DNA of 64,000 bases from Blautia liquoris. Its GTDB lineage: Bacteria; Bacillota; Clostridia; Lachnospirales; Lachnospiraceae. Positions 1 to 8,020 of this stretch are shown one piece after another (position 1 is the first letter of the stretch; each line of letters begins with the position of its first letter). The translations under genes and the position numbers were made by a program. Where the stretch lies: positions 682,001 to 746,000 of the forward strand of contig NZ_CP063304.1 of the NCBI RefSeq assembly GCF_015159595.1. Reading direction: 5' to 3'. Under the pieces are notes generated by a model. That model saw only the letters and a program-made list of their open reading frames with translations. It was not told the origin of the DNA and ran no database searches.

Positions 1-1430
1 ATAAGTTTTCCCCTTCATCAATCGTGACAAGAATGACAACAGATGTTTTTAACATACAGAATGCCTATATGATGATTATCCGTGCTGCGATCCGTTGTCC
101 GCTGATGATTGTGTTCGCATTTGTCATGGCCTTTGTCATGGGCGGAAGGATGGCATTCATTTTTTTGATTGTTGCTCCAATCCTGGGTTTTGGACTTTTT
201 ACAGTAATTCGTAAAACAGTTCCTTTATTTCGAAAGGTTTTCAGAAAATATGATAATCTGAATGCTTCCATACAGGAAAATGTGAATGCCATGAGGGTTG
301 TAAAATCTTACGTTCGTGAGGATTATGAGAAAGATAAGTTTGAATACGCCGCACAGGATGTCTGTAACGATTTCACAAAGGCCGAGAGAATTCTGGCTTG
401 GAACGGACCGATGATGCAGTTTTGTATTTATACGGTTATGAGTTTTGTCTTATCCTTTGGGTCTTATATGGTTATTACCACCAGAGGTCTGGATCTTGAT
501 CTCGGGCAGATGTCCGCGCTGGTTACATACAGCTTTATGATCCTGCAGAGTCTGATGATGTTGTCCATGGTATTTGCCATGATTACGATGTCAACCGAAT
601 CTGCAGAACGTGTTGTTGAGATTCTGACGGAAGAGAGTTCCCTGACGGATCCCGAGGATCCGATTTATGAAGTAAAAGACGGATCAATTGATTTTGAAAA
701 TGTCAGTTTCAAATATTCAAAGAATGCGAAAAAGATGGTTTTGTCGGATATTAATCTTCATATTAATTCCGGTGAGACGATCGGAATTATAGGTGGAACA
801 GGGTCATCAAAATCCTCTCTGATCCAGCTGATATCAAGACTATATGATGCGACCGAAGGAACAGTCAAAGTTGGTGGCCTCGATGTGAGAAGTTATGATC
901 TCGATGCTCTTAGAAACCAGGTTTCTGTTGTTCTTCAGAAAAATGTCCTGTTTTCTGGAACGATTAAAGATAATCTGAGATGGGGCAGCAAGGATGCGAC
1001 AGATGAACAGATGATTCAGGCATGTAAGATTGCACATGCGGATGAATTCATTGATCAGTTTCCGCAAGGGTATGATACTTATATAGAACAGGGCGGAAGC
1101 AATGTCTCCGGCGGACAGAAGCAGAGACTGTGTATCGCCCGTGCACTATTGAAAGATCCTAAGATCCTGATCATGGATGATTCGACCAGTGCAGTTGATA
1201 CAAAGACGGATGCCCAGATCCGTAAAGCGTTCCGAACGTTTATTCCGGAGACGACGAAGATTATTATCGCACAGCGTGTTTCATCGGTTGAGGATGCCGA
1301 TCAGATTATTGTTATGGAAAGTGGCCGGGTCAATGCGGTCGGAACCCATGACGAACTGATGGCTCATAATGATATTTATAGAGAGATTTACGAATCACAG
1401 AATAAGGCAGGTGATAATGATGAAGAGTAA
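1..1430 (+). CDS. ABC exporter half-transporter, heterodimer subunit 1 (5' partial)
   Basis: The reading frame is open from base 3, so the true start lies left of the window; the GTG at 24 is internal, in the conserved TRMTTDV segment of the exporter membrane domain. Several membrane segments are followed by a nucleotide-binding domain. Walker A reads GGTGSSKSS, with Ser where Gly is usual before the Lys. The signature is VSGGQ. Walker B is LIMDDS, so the catalytic Glu position holds Asp. This pattern is known for the degenerate site of heterodimeric multidrug-type exporters. It overlaps the next ABC gene by 14 bp, which fits a co-translated partner. Substrate cannot be read from sequence. 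Confidence 0.9.
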   Translation, partial: KFSPSSIVTRMTTDVFNIQNAYMMIIRAAIRCPLMIVFAFVMAFVMGGRMAFIFLIVAPILGFGLFTVIRKTVPLFRKVFRKYDNLNASIQENVNAMRVVKSYVREDYEKDKFEYAAQDVCNDFTKAERILAWNGPMMQFCIYTVMSFVLSFGSYMVITTRGLDLDLGQMSALVTYSFMILQSLMMLSMVFAMITMSTESAERVVEILTEESSLTDPEDPIYEVKDGSIDFENVSFKYSKNAKKMVLSDINLHINSGETIGIIGGTGSSKSSLIQLISRLYDATEGTVKVGGLDVRSYDLDALRNQVSVVLQKNVLFSGTIKDNLRWGSKDATDEQMIQACKIAHADEFIDQFPQGYDTYIEQGGSNVSGGQKQRLCIARALLKDPKILIMDDSTSAVDTKTDAQIRKAFRTFIPETTKIIIAQRVSSVEDADQIIVMESGRVNAVGTHDELMAHNDIYREIYESQNKAGDNDEE

Positions 1431-3330
1431 TGAAAAGGTTAAGCCGACTTCCGGAATCAAGAAAGGTACGGCACTGCGCGTTATAAAGACACTATTTCAA
1501 TTTTATCCGGTTATGATGCCTCTGACAGTGATCTGTATTCTGTTTAATGCCATAGTAGGGGCAATCCCTGCTGTGTTTATGCAGCGTGTTATGGCAGTTG
1601 TTGAGACAAGCTGGAAGACAGGGGATTGGGCAGGTGCCGGTCCAAAGATATTGTCAGACGTCAGAATTTTGGTCACTTTTTATGTGTTGTCCCTGCTTTC
1701 CGGTGTTGCATTTAACCAGATGATGGCTGTTATCACACAGGGATTTTTAAAGAAAATGCGTGTGAAGATGTTTTCCGGGATGCAGAATCTGCCGATCAAA
1801 TACTTTGATACGCATAATCACGGTGATATTATGAGTCACTATACGAATGATATTGATACGATGCGGCAGATGGTATCACAAAGTTTCCCACAGCTTTTGA
1901 TTTCAATCGTCTCAGTGGTCAGTGTATTCTTTATTATGATTTACTACAGTGTCTGGCTTGCTCTTGTCGTAGTGATTGGTGTTATCATCATGTTGTTTGT
2001 CACAAAGAAAGTGGCAGGGACATCATCGAGATTCTTCTTCAGGAACCAGGACTACCTGGGGCGGGAAGAAGGTTATATAGAAGAAATGATGAACGGTCAG
2101 AAGGTTGTCAAGGTGTTCTGTCATGAGCAGGAGGCGATTGACGGTTTCAATGAGATCAACGATAAACTGTTCGTGACATCGAGCACTGCTCACCGCTACG
2201 CCAACATGCTGATGCCGATTCTTACAAATATCGGAAATGTATTATACGTTATCGTAGCTGTGGTGGGTGGGATCCTTTTGGTACAGGAAATACCGAATAT
2301 CAGTCTTTCGGGAATGGCAATCAGTATCAGTGTGGTAGTACCCTTCCTGAATATGACAAAGCAGTTCTCCGGAAATGTAAGCCAGGTTTCAAATCAGATC
2401 AACTCCGTTGTCATGGGTGTTGCAGGTGCACAGCGTATTTTCGATCTGATCGATGAGAAGCCGGAGCAAGATAATGGATTTGCGACTTTAGTCAATGCGA
2501 AAGAAGCGAATGGAGACATCGTGGAATGCAAAGAGCATACAGGAATCTGGGCATGGAAATACCCTCATGAAGATGGGAACGTTACTTATTCGAAGCTAAA
2601 TGGTGATGTCCGATTCCGCGACGTGGACTTTGCCTATGATCCGGATAAGATGATTCTGCATGACATCTCCATTTACGCAGAACCGGGACAAAAGGTTGCG
2701 CTCGTGGGTGCCACAGGAGCCGGAAAAACAACGATTACCAATCTACTGAATCGTTTCTATGATATTGTGGATGGAACAATTCTCTATGACGGAATTGATA
2801 TTAATGAGATCAAAAAGGACGATCTGAGACATTCACTCGGAGTCATCCTGCAGGATACCAATCTTTTCACCGGAACAGTTATGGACAACATCCGCTATGG
2901 CAGGCTGGATGCAACGGATGATGAGTGTATTGAGGCTGCAAAGCTTGCCGGAGCGGATGATTTCGTCACGCGGCTGCCGAACGGATATCAGACGATGCTT
3001 TCAGGAAATGGTGCGAATCTTTCCCAGGGACAGCGTCAGCTGCTTGCCATCAGTCGTGCTGCCGTTGCGGATCCGCCGGTTTTGATCATGGATGAGGCGA
3101 CATCCTCTATCGATACAAGAACTGAGGCGATCGTACAGCGCGGCATGGATGCTCTGATGGAGGGCAGGACTGTATTCGTCATCGCCCACAGACTTTCAAC
3201 TGTAAAGAACTCAGATGTCATCATGGTACTGGATCACGGACGAATCATAGAGCGTGGCAATCATGATCAGCTGATTGAGAAGAGGGGAACTTACTATCAG
3301 CTGTATACAGGTGCATTCGAACTCGAATAA
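1417..3330 (+). CDS. ABC exporter half-transporter, heterodimer subunit 2
   Basis: A full-length fused membrane plus ATPase protein of about 637 residues, and the likely partner of the preceding gene. Walker A is GATGAGKTT, the signature is LSQGQRQ and Walker B is LIMDEAT with the catalytic Glu intact. About 30 extra residues just before the ATPase domain (around 370-400) are less conserved. The start is ATGATG at 1417/1420 behind AAGGCAGG; the frame is open upstream to 1369 but without a better site. The pair probably forms an asymmetric multidrug- or peptide-type exporter with one competent ATP site. A perfect terminator follows. Confidence 0.9.
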   Translation: MMKSNEKVKPTSGIKKGTALRVIKTLFQFYPVMMPLTVICILFNAIVGAIPAVFMQRVMAVVETSWKTGDWAGAGPKILSDVRILVTFYVLSLLSGVAFNQMMAVITQGFLKKMRVKMFSGMQNLPIKYFDTHNHGDIMSHYTNDIDTMRQMVSQSFPQLLISIVSVVSVFFIMIYYSVWLALVVVIGVIIMLFVTKKVAGTSSRFFFRNQDYLGREEGYIEEMMNGQKVVKVFCHEQEAIDGFNEINDKLFVTSSTAHRYANMLMPILTNIGNVLYVIVAVVGGILLVQEIPNISLSGMAISISVVVPFLNMTKQFSGNVSQVSNQINSVVMGVAGAQRIFDLIDEKPEQDNGFATLVNAKEANGDIVECKEHTGIWAWKYPHEDGNVTYSKLNGDVRFRDVDFAYDPDKMILHDISIYAEPGQKVALVGATGAGKTTITNLLNRFYDIVDGTILYDGIDINEIKKDDLRHSLGVILQDTNLFTGTVMDNIRYGRLDATDDECIEAAKLAGADDFVTRLPNGYQTMLSGNGANLSQGQRQLLAISRAAVADPPVLIMDEATSSIDTRTEAIVQRGMDALMEGRTVFVIAHRLSTVKNSDVIMVLDHGRIIERGNHDQLIEKRGTYYQLYTGAFELE

Positions 3331-3341
3331 CTCTATCATAA

Positions 3342-3401
3342 AAAAGCCCTGAGACTGGCTGATATCGGAGTAATCCGGCAGAGCGCAGTCTCAGGGCTTT
3401 T
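3342..3401. terminator. Bidirectional intrinsic terminator between ABC exporter and plsY
   Basis: A perfect 16-bp inverted repeat has left arm 3342-3357 and right arm 3386-3401. It has A-rich and T-rich ends on both strands. It sits between two convergent genes, so it can serve the exporter on plus and plsY on minus. Confidence 0.85.
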
Positions 3402-3427
3402 ATCGCAGTTAGTTTTCGAGTTTGCTA

Positions 3428-4039
3428 TTATTTATACTTTGTCAGTTTTCCAATCAGGTTCACTTTCGGGCAGGTTCCTCGCCAGATACTCACCAGACTG
3501 GGATAGTGCTTATAAAGCATTAGTATGGTGATGATCATTGCCAGAATTCCCGCTTCCGATCCATATCTAAAAAATGCCGGAACGAGAAAAACAATAGGAA
3601 TAGTGATCGCACCAATGGGAAGGTATTTGGTGAGCAGCACGAGGATACCACCGATGATGCATGCGAGAAATCCGTAACCGGGTGAATACAAGACCAGCAG
3701 GATGCACGTGACGGCGACACCCTTTCCGCCTTTAAAGTGTTTCCAGAATGGAAAATTGTGACCGATCAGAACACCAAGGCCCGCGTAGAGGATAGAAAGT
3801 CTGTGCGGCAGAGAAAGGAACACGCCGCACAGAACGCAGGCAATGATCGTCTTTCCGATGTCGCCGACCAGAACCATAAGACCGGGCAGAATGCCCAGTT
3901 GGCCGGTTACATTTGCCATGCCGGGATTCCCGCTTCCAATTTCCTCCGGGTGTTTTCCAAGTTTATTCTGTACCACTAGTTCAGCAGTCAGAAAATTACC
4001 AAATCCATATCCTATCAGTAAACAGATGATACGTATCAT
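3428..4039 (-). CDS. plsY: Glycerol-3-phosphate acyltransferase PlsY
   Basis: An integral membrane enzyme that transfers an acyl group from acyl-phosphate to glycerol-3-phosphate, the first step of phospholipid synthesis. The 203-residue protein has the three family loops: GSGNPGMANV near residue 35, GHNFP...FKGGKGVA near 100, and a later Gly/Pro-rich loop; there are about five membrane segments. The start at 4039 is chosen because AAAGGGGGT lies just upstream; the frame extends 15 codons further without a ribosome site. MANV replaces the more usual ATNV in motif 1, a small variation. A single-gene transcript is likely, from the promoter at 4106-4133. Confidence 0.93.
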   Translation of the reverse strand: MIRIICLLIGYGFGNFLTAELVVQNKLGKHPEEIGSGNPGMANVTGQLGILPGLMVLVGDIGKTIIACVLCGVFLSLPHRLSILYAGLGVLIGHNFPFWKHFKGGKGVAVTCILLVLYSPGYGFLACIIGGILVLLTKYLPIGAITIPIVFLVPAFFRYGSEAGILAMIITILMLYKHYPSLVSIWRGTCPKVNLIGKLTKYK

Positions 4040-4105
4040 AAAAGGTACCCCCTTTAGGCTTGTGATCTGATGTTGCTTTTGCAAATCCAGTATTATTGAT
4101 AACCT

Positions 4106-4133
4106 AGTATAGCATCATCTACAGAAGTTTCAA
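4106..4133 (-). promoter_or_regulatory. Sigma-A-type promoter for plsY
   Basis: On the minus strand TTGAAA (4133-4128) is followed after 16 bp by TATACT (4111-4106). It lies about 70 bp upstream of the plsY start. Confidence 0.6.
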
Positions 4134-4206
4134 GGGCTTTTGTCAGTATGGGCCAGATTATTCCATATATTCGGGTGTTACGCGTTTGTGACTTCAGGTT
4201 CATGTT

Positions 4207-6057
4207 TTATACGATTTTGATCCTGTATTTTTGCAGCCAGTAGTTAACCTGAAGCATGTAGGCAATTAGCTGGGGCCCCGCCATCAGTTGTCCGTAGAAT
4301 GGTTTTCCATAATCAGACGGCGATTCCAGGAATGCATAGACTTTTCGCTGATCCAGGAAGTCGCGGATCGGGGCACGCGGATCGGTCAGTGTCTCTCTTA
4401 ACAGATTTGCGAGCATTTTTTCATATGCGGGATCATAGGTCTTGGGGTAGGGACTCTTTTTTCTCCACAAAATTTCTTCTGGCAGAATTCCCTCTGCACT
4501 GTAGCGAAGCAGTCCTTTTACAATGCCATTTGGACTTTTCATGTCCCATGGAACATTCCAGAGATATTCTACGATTCGGTGGTCGGCAAAAGGCACTCGT
4601 GCCTCGAGTCCAGAGTACATGCTGGCCCGATCCATACGGTCCATAAGCGTCACCATAAACCATCTGAGATTCAGGTAAGAGATTTCACGTCTGCGGCTTT
4701 CTTTTGGATCCTCTCCGATAAGACGCGGTGTCTCACTTATCGTCTTTTCATATGCTGCATGGGCGTATTCCTGTAGGGACAGTTCATGAATGACATCATC
4801 GGACAGCAGCATTTTCCGAGGTTCCATACTTGGGGACCAGGGAAATTCGTCTGTTTCAAAGGCCTCCCTTTTGTGGAACCAGGGGTAACCACCGAAGATT
4901 TCGTCGGCGCATTCGCCAGTCAGTGTTACTTTGTTGTAGCTTACAACCTGTGAGCAGAAGTAAAGCATCGAAGATTCCACGTCACCCATACAGGGGAGAT
5001 CCCGGGCATCTACTGCTTTGAATAGATAGTCAATCATATCGAGGTTATCGCATTCAAGAAATCGATGATTTGTTCCGGAATATGTGACCATCTTTTCCAC
5101 CCATGGCCGGTCCTGACTTGGCTGGAAGGAGTTTGACTGGAAATATTTGCTGTTATCTTTAAAGTCAAAAGAGAATGTGTTAAGCACTTTCCCCTGTTTT
5201 TTCAGCTCTCGGGCACAGATGGCTGTGACGATACTGCTGTCGACGCCTCCAGACAGGAACGTACTGATGGGAATGTCGGAGAGCATTTGTTTTTTGACAG
5301 AGTCTTCGACAAGCCATGCAGTCTTCTCTACGGTTTTTTTCCATGGGTCCTCATGGGGATGACTTTCCAGTTTCCAGTAAGAAAAAGATTTACAGCCGTC
5401 CCGATCAAATGTGAGATATTCTCCCGGCAGGACTTCAAGGGTGTCTTTGAAAACGCCTTTTCCGTAAGATTTTGCCGGACCTAAGGCAAACACCTCGCAT
5501 AATCCGTCGCGGTCTAAAGCGGGCGAGAATCCGGGGTAGGAGAATAACCCTTTGATCTCTGATGAGAACACAATTGTTTTATTCAGGATTGTGTAGAATA
5601 AGGGTTTTACGCCCAGACGATCGCGGAAGAGGAAGAGCCTGTCGGACCGGGTATCCCAGATGGCAATCGCGAAGATGCCGTTTAACTTCTTAATATAATC
5701 AGCTCCATACTTCATATAACCAATCAGGACAACTTCTGTGTCGCTTTCGGTTTCGAATTCGCATCCCTCTTCTTGAAGTTCATTCTTTAATTCACGCATG
5801 TTGTAGATCTCTCCGTTCAGGAGAATACTGCATGAGGTTGATTCATATCTTCGAGTCATGGGCTGATGCCCGGTCTCCAGATCAATGATGGAAAGCCTTA
5901 CGTGGGCAAGGCCGCAGTTTTCATCCAGATAGCTTCCCTCGTCATCGGGGCCACGGTGTTTTTGAACTCGATTCATCTGGTCAAGGACAGCGGTCCACTT
6001 TCCGCTGTCTTTCGTATAATTCTCAGTTAGATTACAAAATCCGGCAATTGCGCACAT
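4207..6057 (-). CDS. asnB: Asparagine synthase (glutamine-hydrolysing)
   Basis: Makes asparagine from aspartate, ATP and glutamine. The start at 6057 is fixed by AAGGAGG seven bases upstream and because it places Cys at position 2 (MCAIAGF), the nucleophile exposed after Met removal. Residues 1-210 are the glutamine amidotransferase domain. The synthetase domain follows, with the ATP pyrophosphatase loop LSGGVDSS. About 616 residues, normal for the family. Only 27 bp separate it from dpaB on the same strand, so it is probably read with the dipicolinate genes; that link is inference. Confidence 0.93.
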   Translation of the reverse strand: MCAIAGFCNLTENYTKDSGKWTAVLDQMNRVQKHRGPDDEGSYLDENCGLAHVRLSIIDLETGHQPMTRRYESTSCSILLNGEIYNMRELKNELQEEGCEFETESDTEVVLIGYMKYGADYIKKLNGIFAIAIWDTRSDRLFLFRDRLGVKPLFYTILNKTIVFSSEIKGLFSYPGFSPALDRDGLCEVFALGPAKSYGKGVFKDTLEVLPGEYLTFDRDGCKSFSYWKLESHPHEDPWKKTVEKTAWLVEDSVKKQMLSDIPISTFLSGGVDSSIVTAICARELKKQGKVLNTFSFDFKDNSKYFQSNSFQPSQDRPWVEKMVTYSGTNHRFLECDNLDMIDYLFKAVDARDLPCMGDVESSMLYFCSQVVSYNKVTLTGECADEIFGGYPWFHKREAFETDEFPWSPSMEPRKMLLSDDVIHELSLQEYAHAAYEKTISETPRLIGEDPKESRRREISYLNLRWFMVTLMDRMDRASMYSGLEARVPFADHRIVEYLWNVPWDMKSPNGIVKGLLRYSAEGILPEEILWRKKSPYPKTYDPAYEKMLANLLRETLTDPRAPIRDFLDQRKVYAFLESPSDYGKPFYGQLMAGPQLIAYMLQVNYWLQKYRIKIV

Positions 6058-6084
6058 TGCTGCCTCCTTCATGAAAAGTCGGGA

Positions 6085-6663
6085 TCACTGGATCACCGGT
6101 TGATATTGTCTGTCATCAAGAGCCATTTCCAGAGTCGGAATCAGAAGTTTGGTATGTGCAATCATGGAATTTGGCTTCTTTTTGGGATTATCCTGGCCGA
6201 AGGGGACGAAATAAATATGCTTAGCATTCATAAGCAGACCAATATTTTTCATATTTGTCGCCAGAGCATCGTTTGTTGCGATTGAGAGAACCAGGGGCTT
6301 TTCGTTGCGCAAATGGGCCTTGGCTGCCATAAGAGCCGGCGTGTCAGTGATTCCATTAGCCAGTTTAGCGATGCTGTTGCCAGTTGCGGGCATGATAACC
6401 AGGATGTCAAGGAGACTCTTCGGACCGATGGGTTCTGCCTGATCAACTGTGAGAATCGGTTCATTTCCTGTAATATATCTTGCCTCGGATATAAAGTCCC
6501 GGGCGTTTCCAAAACGGCTGTCTATTCGTTGGGCGTTGTCGGAAAAGATCGGCGTAACGATGGCCTCGGCTTTTACGAGGTCTTGTAATACCTCGAATGC
6601 TTTTTTATAAGTGCAAAAGGAACCGGTGAATGCAACACCTACTTTTTTCCCTTTTATAGTCAT
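6085..6663 (-). CDS. dpaB: Dipicolinate synthase subunit B
   Basis: A flavoprotein-fold subunit of the enzyme that makes dipicolinic acid, the spore-core chelator, from the lysine-pathway dihydroxy-tetrahydrodipicolinate. The 192-residue protein starts with KGKKVGVAFTGSFCTY and contains the MPATGNS and IATNDA stretches of the flavoprotein-like family. It lies 3 bp after dpaA, in the order of the spoVF operon of Bacillus. Its presence implies that the organism makes endospores. Confidence 0.93.
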   Translation of the reverse strand: MTIKGKKVGVAFTGSFCTYKKAFEVLQDLVKAEAIVTPIFSDNAQRIDSRFGNARDFISEARYITGNEPILTVDQAEPIGPKSLLDILVIMPATGNSIAKLANGITDTPALMAAKAHLRNEKPLVLSIATNDALATNMKNIGLLMNAKHIYFVPFGQDNPKKKPNSMIAHTKLLIPTLEMALDDRQYQPVIQ

Positions 6664-6666
6664 ATA

Positions 6667-7542
6667 CTAAAACTCCTTTCTGATAAAAGGTAAATTGGAT
6701 TTTACAGAGCGAAGGATGGCGTTTGCAGAAGAGACGGGAGAATACCGCCCCGGAAGCTGGGGCACCAGGTGTGCCGCCAGATGAAGCTTTTCGGCTGCGT
6801 CATAATCAACTCCGCCCGGAGCCGATGCTATGTCTATGATTAAGGCATCCGGCTGAATCTTTTCCAACAGTTCATGCGTGAGCAGAACGCTGGGAATGGT
6901 ATTAAAGATGAAAGAGAAGTGACCGATAGAATCTTTCAGCTTTTTCATATCAATGGTGCCATCTGTGACGATTTCAGCTTCGGCTCTTGCCCTTGGGTTT
7001 CTGGCGCATACTGTCACTTCACAGAAAAGGCCTTTCAGGTAAGTTGCCAATGACTTTCCACACTTTCCATAGCCCAGCACGAGACAGGGACTGTGAGAAA
7101 GATTTTTGCTGCTTTCGGCAATTGCTTCACAGATTGCACCTTCCGCAGTTGCAATAGAGTTATAAAGTGTAAGTTCTTCATCATTCATTAGATCAAAGAC
7201 CCGCACGCCCTTTGCACTCAGGGTGTCTTTAAAAAATGCGGGAATATTTCCTGCAAAGAAATACTGTCCCTCCTGAAGAGAAGCCGTGAGTTTATCAGGG
7301 ATCAGATTCATCTCTCCCGTCTGATGGTTAATGAGTTTGTTTCTCATCAGCGGAATAGGCGCGATGACAGAAAAAGCACTACTTACGGCATCTTCAATAC
7401 AATCAGCCGAAAAAGCTTTCTCTGATTTTTCACAAAGGGCATACTGACACACACGGTATCCCTCATCTATCAGTTGCTCAGTGATAAAAAACTGGCGCAT
7501 ATCTCCGCCAATCACCGCAAAATCATAATTTTGTCTATTCAA
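6667..7542 (-). CDS. dpaA: Dipicolinate synthase subunit A
   Basis: NAD(P)-binding subunit of dipicolinate synthase, acting in the mother cell late in sporulation. The N-terminal half begins FAVIGGDMRQ, and a second Rossmann motif, VLGYGKCGKSLA, sits near residue 150. The start is taken as TTG at 7542 because AGGAGG lies seven bases upstream (7555-7550); the frame continues upstream without a better site. Length is about 291 residues, usual for the family. A sigma-K-like promoter lies about 30 bp upstream. Confidence 0.92.
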   Translation of the reverse strand: MNRQNYDFAVIGGDMRQFFITEQLIDEGYRVCQYALCEKSEKAFSADCIEDAVSSAFSVIAPIPLMRNKLINHQTGEMNLIPDKLTASLQEGQYFFAGNIPAFFKDTLSAKGVRVFDLMNDEELTLYNSIATAEGAICEAIAESSKNLSHSPCLVLGYGKCGKSLATYLKGLFCEVTVCARNPRARAEAEIVTDGTIDMKKLKDSIGHFSFIFNTIPSVLLTHELLEKIQPDALIIDIASAPGGVDYDAAEKLHLAAHLVPQLPGRYSPVSSANAILRSVKSNLPFIRKEF

Positions 7543-7575
7543 AAAAGTGCCTCCTATTGTGAGTTCACTTATAAA

Positions 7576-7584
7576 TAACATATG
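7576..7584 (-). promoter_or_regulatory. Sigma-K-like -10 element for the dpaAB operon
   Basis: The minus strand reads CATATGTTA, matching the CATANNNTA -10 of sigma-K. An AC dinucleotide lies about 18 bp upstream, inside the flanking hairpin repeat. Sigma-K control of spoVF is established in Bacillus; here it is inferred from the match and its position. Confidence 0.5.
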
Positions 7585-7586
7585 AT

Positions 7587-7648
7587 ACAACAGGGTCAAA
7601 AGGTTATGTTTTTCATGCTTGCATGAAAAAACATAACTTTGGGACCCG
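7587..7648. repeat. Dispersed hairpin repeat, type A copy 1
   Basis: A near-perfect palindrome. The inner arms 7603-7618 and 7621-7637 fold around TT with one bulged base and contain the TTTTTCATGC/GCATGAAAAA core. The outer arms are GGGTC and GGACCC. The same sequence recurs in opposite orientation at 55850-55945, sharing the motif CAGGGTCAAAAGGTT. Confidence 0.75.
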
Positions 7649-7865
7649 CAAACTCATGAGAATGCAGCCCAATAGGGCGGAATTCGAATGAGTTTAGGAT
7701 TGCGGGAGCACGAAGTGCGGAGCAATCCGTGTTGTATCAAAAGGTGCGAGAGGCCACAAGGAAACTTGTGCTCTTTTTCATGTTCACATGAAAAAGGCAT
7801 ACCCCGTGTTGTCAGCACCCTTTTTTGCAAAATGCCCAAAATCTCGTAGAATCCTGTCGGATTCA
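7649..7865 (+). repeat. Array of hairpins, composite dispersed repeat
   Basis: No coding signal is seen here. Successive hairpins are AAACTCAT/ATGAGTTT (7650-7695), GGATTGC/GCAATCC enclosing GCAC-gaa-GTGC (7698-7728), CACAAG/CTTGTG (7755-7770), TTTTTCATG/CATGAAAAA (7774-7795), an outer GGTGC/GCACC pair followed by six T (around 7829-7834), and GAATCC/GGATTC (7851-7864). Parts recur at 7902, 20227, 58001 and 58961. A structured transcript is possible but unproven. Confidence 0.6.
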
Positions 7866-7894
7866 TTGACTTAATGTCTATTCTTTATTATAAT
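7866..7894 (+). promoter_or_regulatory. Sigma-A promoter of the cobalamin operon
   Basis: TTGACT (7866-7871), a 17-bp spacer and a perfect TATAAT (7889-7894). Predicted transcription start is near 7901, giving a leader of about 120 nt before cbiD. The leader has no B12 box and does not resemble a cobalamin riboswitch. Confidence 0.8.
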
Positions 7895-7901
7895 ATACGG
7901 T

Positions 7902-7944
7902 AGGATTGCATGCACACGAAGTGCAGACCAATCCCCGGTATCAA
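7902..7944 (+). repeat. Dispersed hairpin repeat, GGATTG/CAATCC type, in the cbiD leader
   Basis: GGATTG (7903-7908) pairs with CAATCC (7929-7934), enclosing GCAC..GTGC, and is followed by CGGTATCAAA. It matches the copy at 7698-7740 in core and tail. It forms the start of the cbiD operon transcript, so it may fold in the leader. Confidence 0.6.
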
Positions 7945-8020
7945 AGAATGAAATCCAGGAGAATTAAGTTCTGATGAATTAAAGGTTTGACAGATAATAA
8001 GCTTGGAAAAAGAGGAAACA

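Noticed and set aside
7587-7865. CRISPR array
   Set aside because: The repeated blocks are palindromes of different kinds without regular spacers, and no cas genes are in the window.
7654-7866. Short minus-strand ORF in the hairpin array
   Set aside because: It is made wholly of dispersed-repeat sequence and lacks a ribosome site.
7895-8020. Cobalamin riboswitch in the cbiD leader
   Set aside because: None of the conserved B12-box or CCAGAAGACCTGCC-type landmarks seen at 25.0 kb is present.
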